The notes: a model not told the origin generated them from the sequence alone. A stretch of DNA of 10,278 nt from Pseudomonadota bacterium (GCA_023416875.1 JAEZGT010000320.1:1-10278); one strand, 5' to 3'; shown: positions 1 through 6,152, counted from the first letter of the stretch. Made by a program: numbers and translations.

Positions 1-345
1 CAGCGCGGCAACTTCCTGCAGGGAAATTTGCTGGAAACTCGCGCGACTGCGCTGCTCTTCCGTCAAGTCCGCATGCGCCAGATTGCTTTGCGCTTGCGCG
101 AGCATTTCCGTCGACACATCGGTGAGATGAACCCGTGCGTTGCGCCGCAGCATCTCTAACGCCCACTGTCCCTGCCCCGCACCTAAGTCCAAAGCCCGCA
201 TACCGTCCAAAGCCACGTACTCACTGAAATCCCGGCGCAGAACAGCGAGACGCAGTCGCCCCTTCATGGAGTCGTAAATCTTATTTTGAAAGCGCATCGC
301 CAGATCGTCGAAATTGCGGTCCTCTGGCGGATGTTTTTGAGTCAT
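1..345 (-). CDS. cmoM: tRNA 5-carboxymethoxyuridine methyltransferase CmoM (SmtA), N-terminal part
   Basis: This is the first 115 codons of a class I SAM-dependent methyltransferase that runs off the left edge; the E. coli protein has about 260 residues. CmoM converts 5-carboxymethoxyuridine at the wobble position of certain tRNAs to its methyl ester in the cytoplasm. The N-terminus RNFDDLAMRFQNKIYDSMKG (residues 10-29) matches the family signature closely. SAM-binding motif I, LDLGAGQGQ, is at residues 52-60, and the acidic end of the second strand is LTDVS with Asp76. The ATG at 343-345 is preceded by GGAG seven or so bases upstream (complement of 351-354). The gene is divergent from ppnP, with about 100 bp between the two starts. 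Seen: the motifs and start. Known from the family: the reaction. The missing C-terminal half prevents checking the substrate-binding region. Confidence 0.88.
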   Translation of the reverse strand, partial: MTQKHPPEDRNFDDLAMRFQNKIYDSMKGRLRLAVLRRDFSEYVALDGMRALDLGAGQGQWALEMLRRNARVHLTDVSTEMLAQAQSNLAHADLTEEQRSRASFQQISLQEVAAL

Positions 346-398
346 AACAACTCCGTAGCAGTGTGCTGAAATAAACGGATCTATGGCTTTAGCAGCTC

Positions 399-418
399 AG
401 CCGCTATAATGCGCGGCT
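399..418 (+). promoter_or_regulatory. ppnP -10 box inside a perfect inverted repeat
   Basis: A consensus TATAAT lies at 405-410, 32 bp before the ppnP start. It sits in the loop of a perfect 6-bp inverted repeat, AGCCGC (399-404) and GCGGCT (413-418). No good -35 is visible at 16-18 bp spacing (around 381-388), so the promoter may need an activator or rely on the strong -10. The repeat would place a dyad over the -10 and start point, as an operator would, but its role is inference. Confidence 0.55.
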
Positions 419-429
419 TTTCCATCCCC

Positions 430-433
430 GAGG
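430..433 (+). promoter_or_regulatory. ribosome-binding site that fixes the ppnP start
   Basis: GAGG lies 8 bases before the ATG at 442. The alternative in-frame ATG at 409 has no such site and overlaps the -10 box, so it would not be in the mRNA. Confidence 0.65.
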
Positions 434-441
434 CTAGCCCC

Positions 442-726
442 ATGCTGAAAGTCAACGAGTATTTTTCCGGTAGCGTTAAGTCCATCAGTTTCCAAACCGC
501 CACTCAACCTGCCACCGTAGGTGTAATGCAACAAGGTGAATATGAATTTTCCACCGGTGCGAAAGAAACAATGGTGGTGATCAGCGGTGAACTCTCGGTG
601 CAACTTCCGGGTGAAAGTAACTGGCAATCGTATGTCGATGGTCAGGCGTTTGAAGTGGAAGGAAATTCTTCTTTTAAAGTTAAAGCCGTGCGGGATACCG
701 CTTATCTGTGCAAATTCTGGCAGTAA
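442..726 (+). CDS. ppnP: pyrimidine/purine nucleoside phosphorylase PpnP (YaiE, DUF1255)
   Basis: This is a 94-residue single-domain cupin-fold protein, the same length as E. coli PpnP. The family catalyses phosphorolysis of several nucleosides (uridine, adenosine, guanosine, inosine and others) to the free base and ribose-1-phosphate, a cytoplasmic salvage reaction. The sequence begins MLKVNEYFSGSVKSISF, contains VGVMQQGEYEFST and MVVISGELSVQLPG, and ends TAYLCKFWQ, all close to the E. coli protein from end to end. An ATG 33 bases upstream is in frame but would add 11 residues foreign to the family and lies in the -10 box, so the start at 442 is chosen. The gene stands alone: cmoM is divergent upstream and the rhomboid gene converges 33 bp downstream. 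The call is secure by family; substrate range cannot be read from the sequence. Confidence 0.93.
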   Translation: MLKVNEYFSGSVKSISFQTATQPATVGVMQQGEYEFSTGAKETMVVISGELSVQLPGESNWQSYVDGQAFEVEGNSSFKVKAVRDTAYLCKFWQ

Positions 727-750
727 CCGTTTTCTGGTAACAAATTTCCG

Positions 751-766
751 GCAATAAATTTATTGC
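751..766. repeat. perfect 16-bp palindrome between convergent ppnP and rhomboid genes
   Basis: GCAATAAA followed directly by TTTATTGC forms a loopless palindrome that overlaps the last codons of the rhomboid gene. It has no GC-rich stem and no flanking T-run, so it is at best a weak transcript end for either strand. No other terminator is visible in this 33-bp convergent gap. Confidence 0.35.
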
Positions 767-1368
767 TGATCCGAGGCGCGCCGAGTGCGGCGCTGCCTCA
801 ACAGCCCTAAAACTCCAATCACCGTACCACTGCAAAATCCCGCTAAATGCGCTTCAATCGCAACCGGAACCCCGATCTCCGCCTGCAGATAATCCACGTC
901 ATATCCCGGTAACTGCTCGTACACAATTTTACCGAGCAATACACAATATGCCAGCGTGTACAATTTGTACTGCTGTGGCAGGGCCAGCAACAACCCCATC
1001 GCCAGCAGCCCATAATTGGCCCCCGAGAACCCTCGGTATATGTCTACGTCGGCAAACCAATACAGACTCACACCGACCGCAATGGGCACAAACACTATAC
1101 CTGTCGCCAGCCAACCCGCCGGCAGATACCAAAATAAAATCCCCACCAACGCCGCCAGGCCGGCGCTATTCATCCAGGTGTGATATTCACCAAAGTGGGT
1201 GAAATTGCCGGTGAGCAGTCGCCAAATTTCCCCTTGATTGATGGCTTGCCGTTGAAACTCCAGCGCCGCCACCGCCCCATCACCGCCCCACTCGATCAGC
1301 AGAAATATCACCAGAGTCACTGTAGCCAATATCAGCAAAGGCACACGGGCGCGAAACTGGGCGATCAT
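760..1368 (-). CDS. rhomboid-family intramembrane serine protease, probably rhombosortase
   Basis: This is a 202-residue protein with about six hydrophobic segments (roughly 10-27, 65-82, 84-106, 115-133, 135-150 and 166-190). Rhomboid hallmarks are present: GEIWRLLTGNFTHFGEYH at residues 46-63 with His58 and His63, Asn67 in MNSAGL, the serine motif GFSG (113-116, nucleophile Ser115), and His174 in EAHLAG as the dyad partner. The short length, lack of a cytoplasmic N-terminal domain, and the pattern of E-WRLLTG, GxSG followed by a Tyr/His-Gly segment, and AHLAG resemble the rhombosortase branch. Those enzymes cleave the C-terminal GlyGly-CTERM tail of exported proteins in the inner membrane. 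The tail is Arg-rich. It starts 11 bp after the DUF945 gene stops, with no clear ribosome-binding site, so translation may be coupled. The rhomboid call is firm; assignment to rhombosortase is likely but not proven. No protein visible here carries a GlyGly-CTERM tail. Confidence 0.82.
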   Translation of the reverse strand: MIAQFRARVPLLILATVTLVIFLLIEWGGDGAVAALEFQRQAINQGEIWRLLTGNFTHFGEYHTWMNSAGLAALVGILFWYLPAGWLATGIVFVPIAVGVSLYWFADVDIYRGFSGANYGLLAMGLLLALPQQYKLYTLAYCVLLGKIVYEQLPGYDVDYLQAEIGVPVAIEAHLAGFCSGTVIGVLGLLRQRRTRRASDQQ

Positions 1369-1379
1369 GCGAGGATTTC

Positions 1380-2792
1380 TCAGAACGGCAGAGGCATGGC
1401 TCGGCCGTTTAATTCAGCCTTGCCATTTTTGAAATGGAATTCGCTGGAATAGCGCTCGCCCTTGTCGATCAGCATTCCCTGAAGGGTCAGGGTGTCGAGC
1501 TTCATATGTGTTTGATTGTCGGCCAGAGCCTCTTTTTCCGTATCAGTCATCTGACCACCGCCTTCAAATTGAGCCGCATCCAGATCATTCATAGTGGAAC
1601 GGCGCATAAGACGAAATGCCAAGGGCTTATCTACCAACAGAGACGCATCGACCGCAACGTGGGAAATCATCGCCATAGGATTATTTACGTGCTGCGCAGC
1701 TTCCGGCGCGATCGCGAGGCGGCCGTCAAATTCCAGACTGCCTTCGCGGGTGGTGAAGGCCAGAGAGTCCACGTGAATTTGTGGCCCCCCGGGCAACAAA
1801 TGTTGCGATGCCATGTTCATGGTCTGCATGGCGAGCATCGGATTAGCGTCGCTTTCCGCATCGTAGCGATCCTGAATCATCGCCAGATACTGGTCGAGAA
1901 ATACCACGCTAAAATTGGAAAAACCGAGATCCAATTGAGCATTGGAAATTTTTTCTCCCATAATTTCCATATCCGTAAAACCGCCTTTGATTTTGATCTT
2001 GGCCAACGACTTGTCTTCGTTAAGCTGCATATCGCTGGACAGGGAGAGCCGCTCCGCACCAAACACCCACTGTTCCGTTCCTTTGATCGCAATTTGTCCG
2101 ATAGAAAATTCGGCGTAACCGGGCACAATAAATTCACCCACCTTCGCGCCAAAATCTGAGCGGACATTAAATGCAACGTCTTCTACAGAACCTTCAGAAA
2201 AACCACCACCAACAACATTAAAAGATGTCAGCTTGCCACTGTATTCCACTTTACCGGAACGGCTGATCACACCTTCACCGGCATAAGCACTCACGTTAAA
2301 TGTTTCGCCTTCGGCAGTGGTAAAACTGAATGGCAGGCTGCGGTCCTTCAAGGTAGTTTCCGCAGCAAGATTCATGTGAATCTCGGAAACGAAAAAGCGA
2401 CCTTCACCCTGCTTTTGCAGATTTCTATCCAGCCACACCTGATGTTTTTCATCGAGAAAGAACTCACCGGAAAACCAGCCTAGACGCGCACCATCAAGCC
2501 ACAATACCGGGCCGTGATGGAGTTGCACATGCAAGGGTAAATACCACGGGTTTTCGTCCGCATCCGGCAACGCTGCCGACATAACACCGGGCTTGAATCC
2601 AACCTTGAGTACCGCGCGAGTCTGCAGCCAGCCTTTGTCATAACTCTCCCAGGACAAGTCATAGGGACCTGTTTGATTGACCTGCGCAATCCATTGATTG
2701 AACGTCTGCTCCGTTTTATACGCGCCGACAAAAGGGAGAACCAAGAGTGCAAGCAGCAGAATGCCAATGAGACCAAGAACTAATTTTTTCAT
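1380..2792 (-). CDS. DUF945 (YdgA-like) envelope protein
   Basis: This is a 470-residue protein beginning MKKLVLGLIGILLLALLVLP, an uncleaved anchor or signal peptide (about residues 3-24), followed by a soluble, presumably periplasmic region. The segment after the anchor, with YDLSWESYDKGWLQTRA, is typical of the DUF945/YdgA family (E. coli YdgA about 500 residues), as is the C-terminal MISHVAVDASLLVDKPLAFRLM. The rest alternates short strands with Gly and polar residues, consistent with a beta-rich fold. Molecular function in this family is not established. An ATG at 2835-2837 would add 15 residues before the hydrophobic anchor; the inner start at 2792 has an AAGGA site and gives a normal signal-anchor N-terminus. 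It is the first gene of a likely two-gene operon with the rhomboid protease. Confidence 0.82.
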   Translation of the reverse strand: MKKLVLGLIGILLLALLVLPFVGAYKTEQTFNQWIAQVNQTGPYDLSWESYDKGWLQTRAVLKVGFKPGVMSAALPDADENPWYLPLHVQLHHGPVLWLDGARLGWFSGEFFLDEKHQVWLDRNLQKQGEGRFFVSEIHMNLAAETTLKDRSLPFSFTTAEGETFNVSAYAGEGVISRSGKVEYSGKLTSFNVVGGGFSEGSVEDVAFNVRSDFGAKVGEFIVPGYAEFSIGQIAIKGTEQWVFGAERLSLSSDMQLNEDKSLAKIKIKGGFTDMEIMGEKISNAQLDLGFSNFSVVFLDQYLAMIQDRYDAESDANPMLAMQTMNMASQHLLPGGPQIHVDSLAFTTREGSLEFDGRLAIAPEAAQHVNNPMAMISHVAVDASLLVDKPLAFRLMRRSTMNDLDAAQFEGGGQMTDTEKEALADNQTHMKLDTLTLQGMLIDKGERYSSEFHFKNGKAELNGRAMPLPF

Positions 2793-2802
2793 GCAGTTAA
2801 AT

Positions 2803-2807
2803 TCCTT
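2803..2807 (-). promoter_or_regulatory. ribosome-binding site that fixes the DUF945 gene start
   Basis: On the minus strand AAGGA lies 10 bases before the ATG at 2790-2792. This supports the inner start, which puts the hydrophobic anchor at the very N-terminus. Confidence 0.5.
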
Positions 2808-2835
2808 ACCTGGGAAATAAGCGTTCCATGCCGTC

Positions 2836-2887
2836 ATTGGCTTGGTCGCGTGCTAGAGGACGAGACCAAACATCTGCCAAGCCCAAT
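2836..2887. repeat. nested inverted repeats in the DUF945 / glutamate-synthase-like intergenic region
   Basis: ATTGGCTTGG (2836-2845) is mirrored by CCAAGCCCAAT (2877-2887), with one extra C. Within it, TTGGTC (2842-2847) pairs with GACCAA (2864-2869) and CGT (2849-2851) with ACG (2860-2862) around an 8-base loop. The two foldings share bases and exclude each other. They lie between the divergent DUF945 and FMN-dependent genes, about 45-95 bp upstream of the DUF945 start. They could be an operator or a leader structure; no -10/-35 pair can be assigned with confidence nearby. Confidence 0.45.
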
Positions 2888-2974
2888 CTGAAGATTATTG
2901 TCGCCACAGGATCGGATAAGATAGCGACCCGGCGGACGCGCTATTTAAAACCATCGTTCGCATTTGCACAATCG

Positions 2975-2990
2975 CTGCGCAAGAGCGCAG
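2975..2990. repeat. 6-bp stem / 4-base loop hairpin upstream of the glutamate-synthase-like gene
   Basis: CTGCGC, AAGA, GCGCAG forms a perfect GC-rich hairpin ending 31 bp before the start at 3022. There is no T-run, so it is not a terminator. It may be an operator or part of the 5' leader. No convincing promoter for the downstream gene was found here. Confidence 0.4.
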
Positions 2991-3021
2991 AACTATCGTA
3001 ATTCAGTGGACAAATCGCGTT

Positions 3022-4536
3022 ATGTTTGAAGCAACCCACCTCATCATTAACTGGCTGGTGCTGCTGTTTATCCTGGCTGTGGGCTGCGCCATCGCTTATG
3101 TCGCGATGATGTATGTTCTGGATGTGCGCCAATCGCAGTCGGCGATTCGGCGCAATTATCCGGTCATCGGTCGTTTCCGCTATCTGTTCGAACACCTCGG
3201 CGAATTTTTCCGCCAGTATTTTTTCGCCATGGATCGCGAAGAGCTGCCGTTCAACCGCGCCCAGCGCAGTTGGGTTTATCGCGCGGCCAAAGGTGTCACC
3301 ACCAATATCGCCTTTGGGTCCACTCGCAACATGTTGACGCCCGGCGAGCCGCACTTTCTGAATTCCGCATTTGCCATGCTCGACGAAGAAACCAACGAGC
3401 CGCTGCCGTTGGTTTTTGGCCCTTATTGCGTGACACCCTATACCACCCGGTCTTATTTCAATATTTCCGGCATGAGTTACGGCGCTCTATCCAAACCTGC
3501 CGTGACCGCCCTGAGTCGCGGCGCCGCTTTGGCGGGATGCTGGTTGAACACTGGTGAAGGCGGCCTGTCACCTCATCATCTCGCCGCCGACGCCGACATT
3601 ATTTTCCAAATCGGTACGGCAAAATACGGCGTGCGCGATGCCGACGGACGCTTGAGCGACGCTCGCCTGCGCGAACTTGCCGCTATGCCCCAAGTACGCA
3701 TGTTCGAGGTAAAACTGAGTCAGGGAGCAAAACCCGGAAAAGGCGGGATTCTGCCCGGCGATAAGGTAACAAGTGAAATTGCGGCCATACGCGGAATTGC
3801 GGTCGGTCAGGCATCCATCAGCCCCAACCGGCATCCCGAGATCAGCAATACCGACGAGCTGTTGGATATGCTCAATCACATCCGGTCGGTCACAGGCAAA
3901 CCCGTCGGTTTCAAAGCCGTGTTGGGGCAAACCGGCTGGGTGGAAGAGCTATGTCAACGGATCCACGTACGCGGTATTGAGAGTGCGCCGGATTTCATCA
4001 CCGTAGACAGCGCTGACGGCGGCACCGGAGCCTCACCACAACCACTGATGGACTTTGTCGGTTTACCGCTGCGCGAGAGCCTGCCCTATTTGGTCGACGA
4101 GTTGATCCGCCATGGCTTGCGCGACCGCATCAAAATCATTGCATCGGGAAAACAAATCACGCCCGGCCATGTCGCGCTCAGCCTGGCGACAGGTGCGGAC
4201 GCTGTCACCACCGCACGGGGATTTATGTTCGCCCTCGGTTGCATTCAAGCGTTGCAGTGCCATCAAAATACTTGCCCGACCGGTGTGACCACACACGATC
4301 CGAAACTACAAAAAGGCCTGGATCCGGCCAACAAGGCGGTCCGGGTGGCAAACTACCATCGCCAGATGATGCATGACGTGGAGATGATCGCTCACGCCTG
4401 CGGCGTCCCACATGCCAGGGAACTGAAACGCCACCACGTACGTCTAGTAATGCTCAATGGGCAATCCATCAATCTGGCGGCGCTCCACCCCGAACCGATA
4501 AAACCCTTATCTGCACAAGAGACGCATTCCCTATGA
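3022..4536 (+). CDS. membrane-anchored FMN-binding glutamate-synthase-like protein
   Basis: This 504-residue protein has one N-terminal membrane segment (about 9-33) and then the FMN-binding synthase domain of GltB-type glutamate synthase, without the amidotransferase or GltB C-terminal domains. Visible landmarks are ISGMSYGALS (148-157), NTGEGG (176-181), KLSQGAKPGKGG (231-242), ISPNRH (266-271) and DSADGGTGASP (329-339). Cysteines 407, 413 and 418 in the pattern C-x5-C-x4-C match the 3Fe-4S cluster ligands of GltB. The protein therefore probably binds FMN and an iron-sulphur cluster and performs a redox reaction on an alpha-amino or oxo-acid-like substrate. Because it lacks a glutaminase domain, it cannot be a complete glutamate synthase, and the real substrate is unknown. 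No strong ribosome-binding site is seen (GTGGA, about 10 bases upstream). Its stop overlaps the start of the DUF3806 gene by 4 bp, so the two are translationally coupled. Confidence 0.88.
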   Translation: MFEATHLIINWLVLLFILAVGCAIAYVAMMYVLDVRQSQSAIRRNYPVIGRFRYLFEHLGEFFRQYFFAMDREELPFNRAQRSWVYRAAKGVTTNIAFGSTRNMLTPGEPHFLNSAFAMLDEETNEPLPLVFGPYCVTPYTTRSYFNISGMSYGALSKPAVTALSRGAALAGCWLNTGEGGLSPHHLAADADIIFQIGTAKYGVRDADGRLSDARLRELAAMPQVRMFEVKLSQGAKPGKGGILPGDKVTSEIAAIRGIAVGQASISPNRHPEISNTDELLDMLNHIRSVTGKPVGFKAVLGQTGWVEELCQRIHVRGIESAPDFITVDSADGGTGASPQPLMDFVGLPLRESLPYLVDELIRHGLRDRIKIIASGKQITPGHVALSLATGADAVTTARGFMFALGCIQALQCHQNTCPTGVTTHDPKLQKGLDPANKAVRVANYHRQMMHDVEMIAHACGVPHARELKRHHVRLVMLNGQSINLAALHPEPIKPLSAQETHSL

Positions 4537-5054
4537 AGCTCCTACTTATCATTTTCACCTCATTGATGTGTGGAATTTCCTTTGCTCAATCGTCCAAAGA
4601 AGGTCCGGTGCTGGAAGAACTGCGTTGGGTGGACAATGGATATCTGGAGCGTCAGCGCAATGTGATCGACGAAATCGGTCGCTCCGAATTCGGCACCCGC
4701 GTACGCAAAGATATCGGTGACTTGCGCCTGTTACAGCGCATTATCGACGAGGGGCTGATCAATCAAACACAAAGACCACAACTGCAAGCGATGGGTGTGG
4801 TTCTCGGCGATGTATATGTGAACGAATTGGGATTGGAATGGCGTGTATATAAAGATGAAGAAGGAAAAAGTCGCGCTGTCTGCGTACCCAAAACAAGTCA
4901 CTGTCTTTTCCCAATTACGATGATTTCCAAACGGGCAAGTTTGGGCGTAAAACCGAATGTTCGCGAACTCTATGACAAAGGCATTTCATTGATCGCTGAC
5001 CACCTTCCGAAACTTCCTTACAGTGCACCATCACAGGTCAATAATGCGCGCTGA
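4533..5054 (+). CDS. exported DUF3806-domain protein
   Basis: This 173-residue protein starts with a cleavable-looking signal peptide: Lys2, a hydrophobic core, and a probable cut after SFA at residue 18. The block from about 88 to 147, with VVLGDVYVNELGLEWRVYKDEEG, VPKTSHCLFPITMISKR and the LYDKG segment, fits the DUF3806 family, whose function is not known. The mature protein has only two cysteines, Cys117 and Cys124, which could form a disulfide in the periplasm. It begins in an ATGA overlap with the preceding FMN-dependent gene, so it is almost certainly co-translated and may work with it at the inner membrane. No intrinsic terminator with a T-run follows; an inverted repeat starts 4 bp after the stop. 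Function remains unassigned. Confidence 0.8.
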   Translation: MKLLLIIFTSLMCGISFAQSSKEGPVLEELRWVDNGYLERQRNVIDEIGRSEFGTRVRKDIGDLRLLQRIIDEGLINQTQRPQLQAMGVVLGDVYVNELGLEWRVYKDEEGKSRAVCVPKTSHCLFPITMISKRASLGVKPNVRELYDKGISLIADHLPKLPYSAPSQVNNAR

Positions 5055-5057
5055 ACG

Positions 5058-5131
5058 ACAGCCAAAATAGCGGCGAATTTATGTGTTTTAACCTCTAATA
5101 CATAGGGTTTAATGCGTCTAAATTCGCTGTC
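5058..5131. repeat. long inverted repeat just after the DUF3806 gene
   Basis: GCGAATTTA (5073-5081) is exactly mirrored by TAAATTCGC (5119-5127). GACAGC (5058-5063) pairs with GCTGTC (5126-5131) outside it after a bulge on the left arm. Inside, TTAACC and GGGTTTAA can extend the stem. It could end the upstream transcript or protect its 3' end, but there is no T-run. It stops 10 bp before the cold-shock -35 box, so an operator role is also possible. Confidence 0.5.
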
Positions 5132-5140
5132 AAGGTCATA

Positions 5141-5169
5141 TTGCTATTGTGATTAATCCCGCCTAGAAT
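5141..5169 (+). promoter_or_regulatory. sigma-70 promoter for the cold-shock gene
   Basis: TTGCTA (5141-5146, 4 of 6 consensus) and TAGAAT (5164-5169, 5 of 6) are separated by exactly 17 bp. Transcription would start near 5176, giving a leader of about 245 nt before the coding region. Such long leaders are typical of cold-inducible csp genes. Confidence 0.6.
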
Positions 5170-5175
5170 CGGCCA

Positions 5176-5421
5176 AGAATGTGGCGGCCCACTTGAGCCC
5201 AAAAAACCACTGCAGTAAAACCAGATTAGGAATTTGATCTCCAAAGTATTTAAATCGCGCTTAAAAGGCCTTTTATTTTTCTTTGGAATTCAAGATGTTG
5301 CCTTATCCTTTTAAAGTGGTTCGTTTTTTGGAGGCAGTATCGCACTTCATTTTGACCACCCGTTCTTCAAGGTTCACTCAAGGTTTTCCAGAAGTTTTTC
5401 AGCAAAGGTTAAACAGAAGTT
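5176..5421 (+). promoter_or_regulatory. long structured 5' leader of the cold-shock gene (possible RNA thermosensor)
   Basis: The stretch between the promoter and the csp start has no recognised gene but several structural elements. CCAAAG (5241-5246) pairs with CTTTGG (5281-5286) around an inner palindrome AAAAGGCCTTTT (5263-5274). TCAAGGTT is repeated at 5367-5374 and 5378-5385, and CAGAAGTT at 5389-5396 and 5414-5421, the second copy abutting the ATG. The best ribosome-binding site, AAAGG at 5404-5408, is 13 bases from the ATG, an unusually long gap. A strong GGAGG at 5330-5334 has no usable start codon just after it. E. coli cspA has a long leader that refolds in the cold; a similar role here is inference. 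Confidence 0.45.
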
Positions 5422-5637
5422 ATGTCATCAACAAACAAGTTACGTGGAACTGTTAAGTGGTTCAACGAGAGCAAGGGTTACGGTTTCATCAGTCGTGAAG
5501 GCGGTGCAGACCTGTTCGTTCACTTCAGCAATATCATCGGATCTGGCTTCAAAACCTTGAAGGAAGGTCAAATGGTCACCTTTACTGAAGGCGTCGGCCA
5601 AAAAGGCCCCCAAGCCGAAAATGTCGAGGTAGCCTGA
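5422..5637 (+). CDS. CspA-family cold-shock protein
   Basis: This is a 71-residue single cold-shock domain, the usual size. The RNA-binding motifs are intact: RNP1 as KGYGFI (residues 18-23) and RNP2 as LFVHFS (31-36), with the aromatic Trp13/Phe14 in VKWFNESKGYGFI. These proteins bind single-stranded RNA and DNA in the cytoplasm, and many act as RNA chaperones that melt secondary structure at low temperature. The gene is monocistronic, with its own promoter, a leader of about 245 nt and a clear intrinsic terminator. The long leader suggests cold or growth-phase regulation, but not every csp paralogue is cold-inducible and the sequence cannot decide which this is. I give no paralogue letter. 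Confidence 0.95.
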   Translation: MSSTNKLRGTVKWFNESKGYGFISREGGADLFVHFSNIIGSGFKTLKEGQMVTFTEGVGQKGPQAENVEVA

Positions 5638-5722
5638 GTTTCAGCAATCACCATTTTCCAGAATTTGTCGGTCCGGCAGCACGAAGTGCGATGACCATCC
5701 GGGTTGATCAAATCATTTAATC

Positions 5723-5744
5723 AGGCCCCTCGGGGCCTTTTCTC
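5723..5744 (+). terminator. intrinsic terminator of the cold-shock gene
   Basis: AGGCCC (5723-5728), loop CTCG, GGGCCT (5733-5738), then a T-rich run TTTTCTCTT. It lies 85 bp after the csp stop. bolA converges on it, and read on the other strand the stem is followed only by an AT-rich stretch, so termination there is less certain. Confidence 0.85.
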
Positions 5745-5750
5745 TTCCAC

Positions 5751-5771
5751 CAGATTACTTTCGCTAATCTG
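5751..5771. repeat. 7-bp stem / 7-base loop inverted repeat downstream of bolA
   Basis: CAGATTA (5751-5757) and TAATCTG (5765-5771) are perfect complements. The repeat lies 35 bp beyond the bolA stop. With no T-run on the bolA strand, it is a possible but weak transcript end, perhaps acting with the neighbouring GC stem. Confidence 0.4.
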
Positions 5772-5805
5772 TGCTCTGTCCTTTGCTGATTTGATACGCC
5801 AACTG

Positions 5806-6126
5806 TTATTTGCGGTCATGCTTACTGCCGCCCAAACAGGGCGGAGAATCCGGCGCGCCATTCACCCCGGCCCACTCTTCAGGGGTATAGGTATGAATGG
5901 ACAGAGCGTGGACGCCAGCCGCCAAGGCATCGGCGAGAGCGCTATAGACCAGACGGTGGCGCTGCACCGCGTTGCACTCAGCAAACCTCTCCGCCACCAC
6001 CACGACTTTGAAGTGTGTTTCCGAACCGGGTGCAACACTGTGGCCGTGGCTTTCATTAGTCACCTCATGGTGATACGGCGCAAATGTGCCGACAATACGT
6101 TCGTTAATCAGATTCTCTAACTGCAT
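5806..6126 (-). CDS. bolA: BolA-family protein
   Basis: This 106-residue protein matches E. coli BolA (105 residues) along its whole length. Shared features include GSETHFKVVVVAERF (residues 34-48), QRHRLVYSALADAL (55-68), VHALSIHTYTPEEW (72-85) and SPPC near the C-terminus (94-97). The fold is a small KH-like domain. His78 in the IHTY segment corresponds to the invariant BolA histidine that takes part in sharing a 2Fe-2S cluster with a monothiol glutaredoxin. In E. coli BolA also affects cell shape, biofilm and transcription under stress. The length and SPPC tail fit BolA rather than the shorter IbaG paralogue. The start is secure: AGGAGG lies 9 bases upstream (complement of 6136-6141). The gene is alone, convergent with csp and divergent from the small basic-protein gene. 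Confidence 0.93.
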   Translation of the reverse strand: MQLENLINERIVGTFAPYHHEVTNESHGHSVAPGSETHFKVVVVAERFAECNAVQRHRLVYSALADALAAGVHALSIHTYTPEEWAGVNGAPDSPPCLGGSKHDRK

Positions 6127-6152
6127 TTTTGGGGGCCTCCTACTGGCCGACT

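Noticed and set aside
1434..2159. A 241-codon open frame on the plus strand inside the DUF945 gene
   Set aside because: It is antisense to a gene with a clear signal anchor and family match. Its translation is rich in His, Arg and Gln with no recognisable domain, as expected of a shadow frame.
5330..5334. A strong GGAGG in the cold-shock leader, as the ribosome-binding site of a hidden gene
   Set aside because: No ATG, GTG or TTG follows at a workable distance; the first candidate is an ATT about 14 bases away.
5704..6120. A 138-codon plus-strand open frame opposite bolA
   Set aside because: bolA on the other strand matches its family end to end with a strong ribosome-binding site. The plus-strand frame also begins in the cold-shock terminator region.
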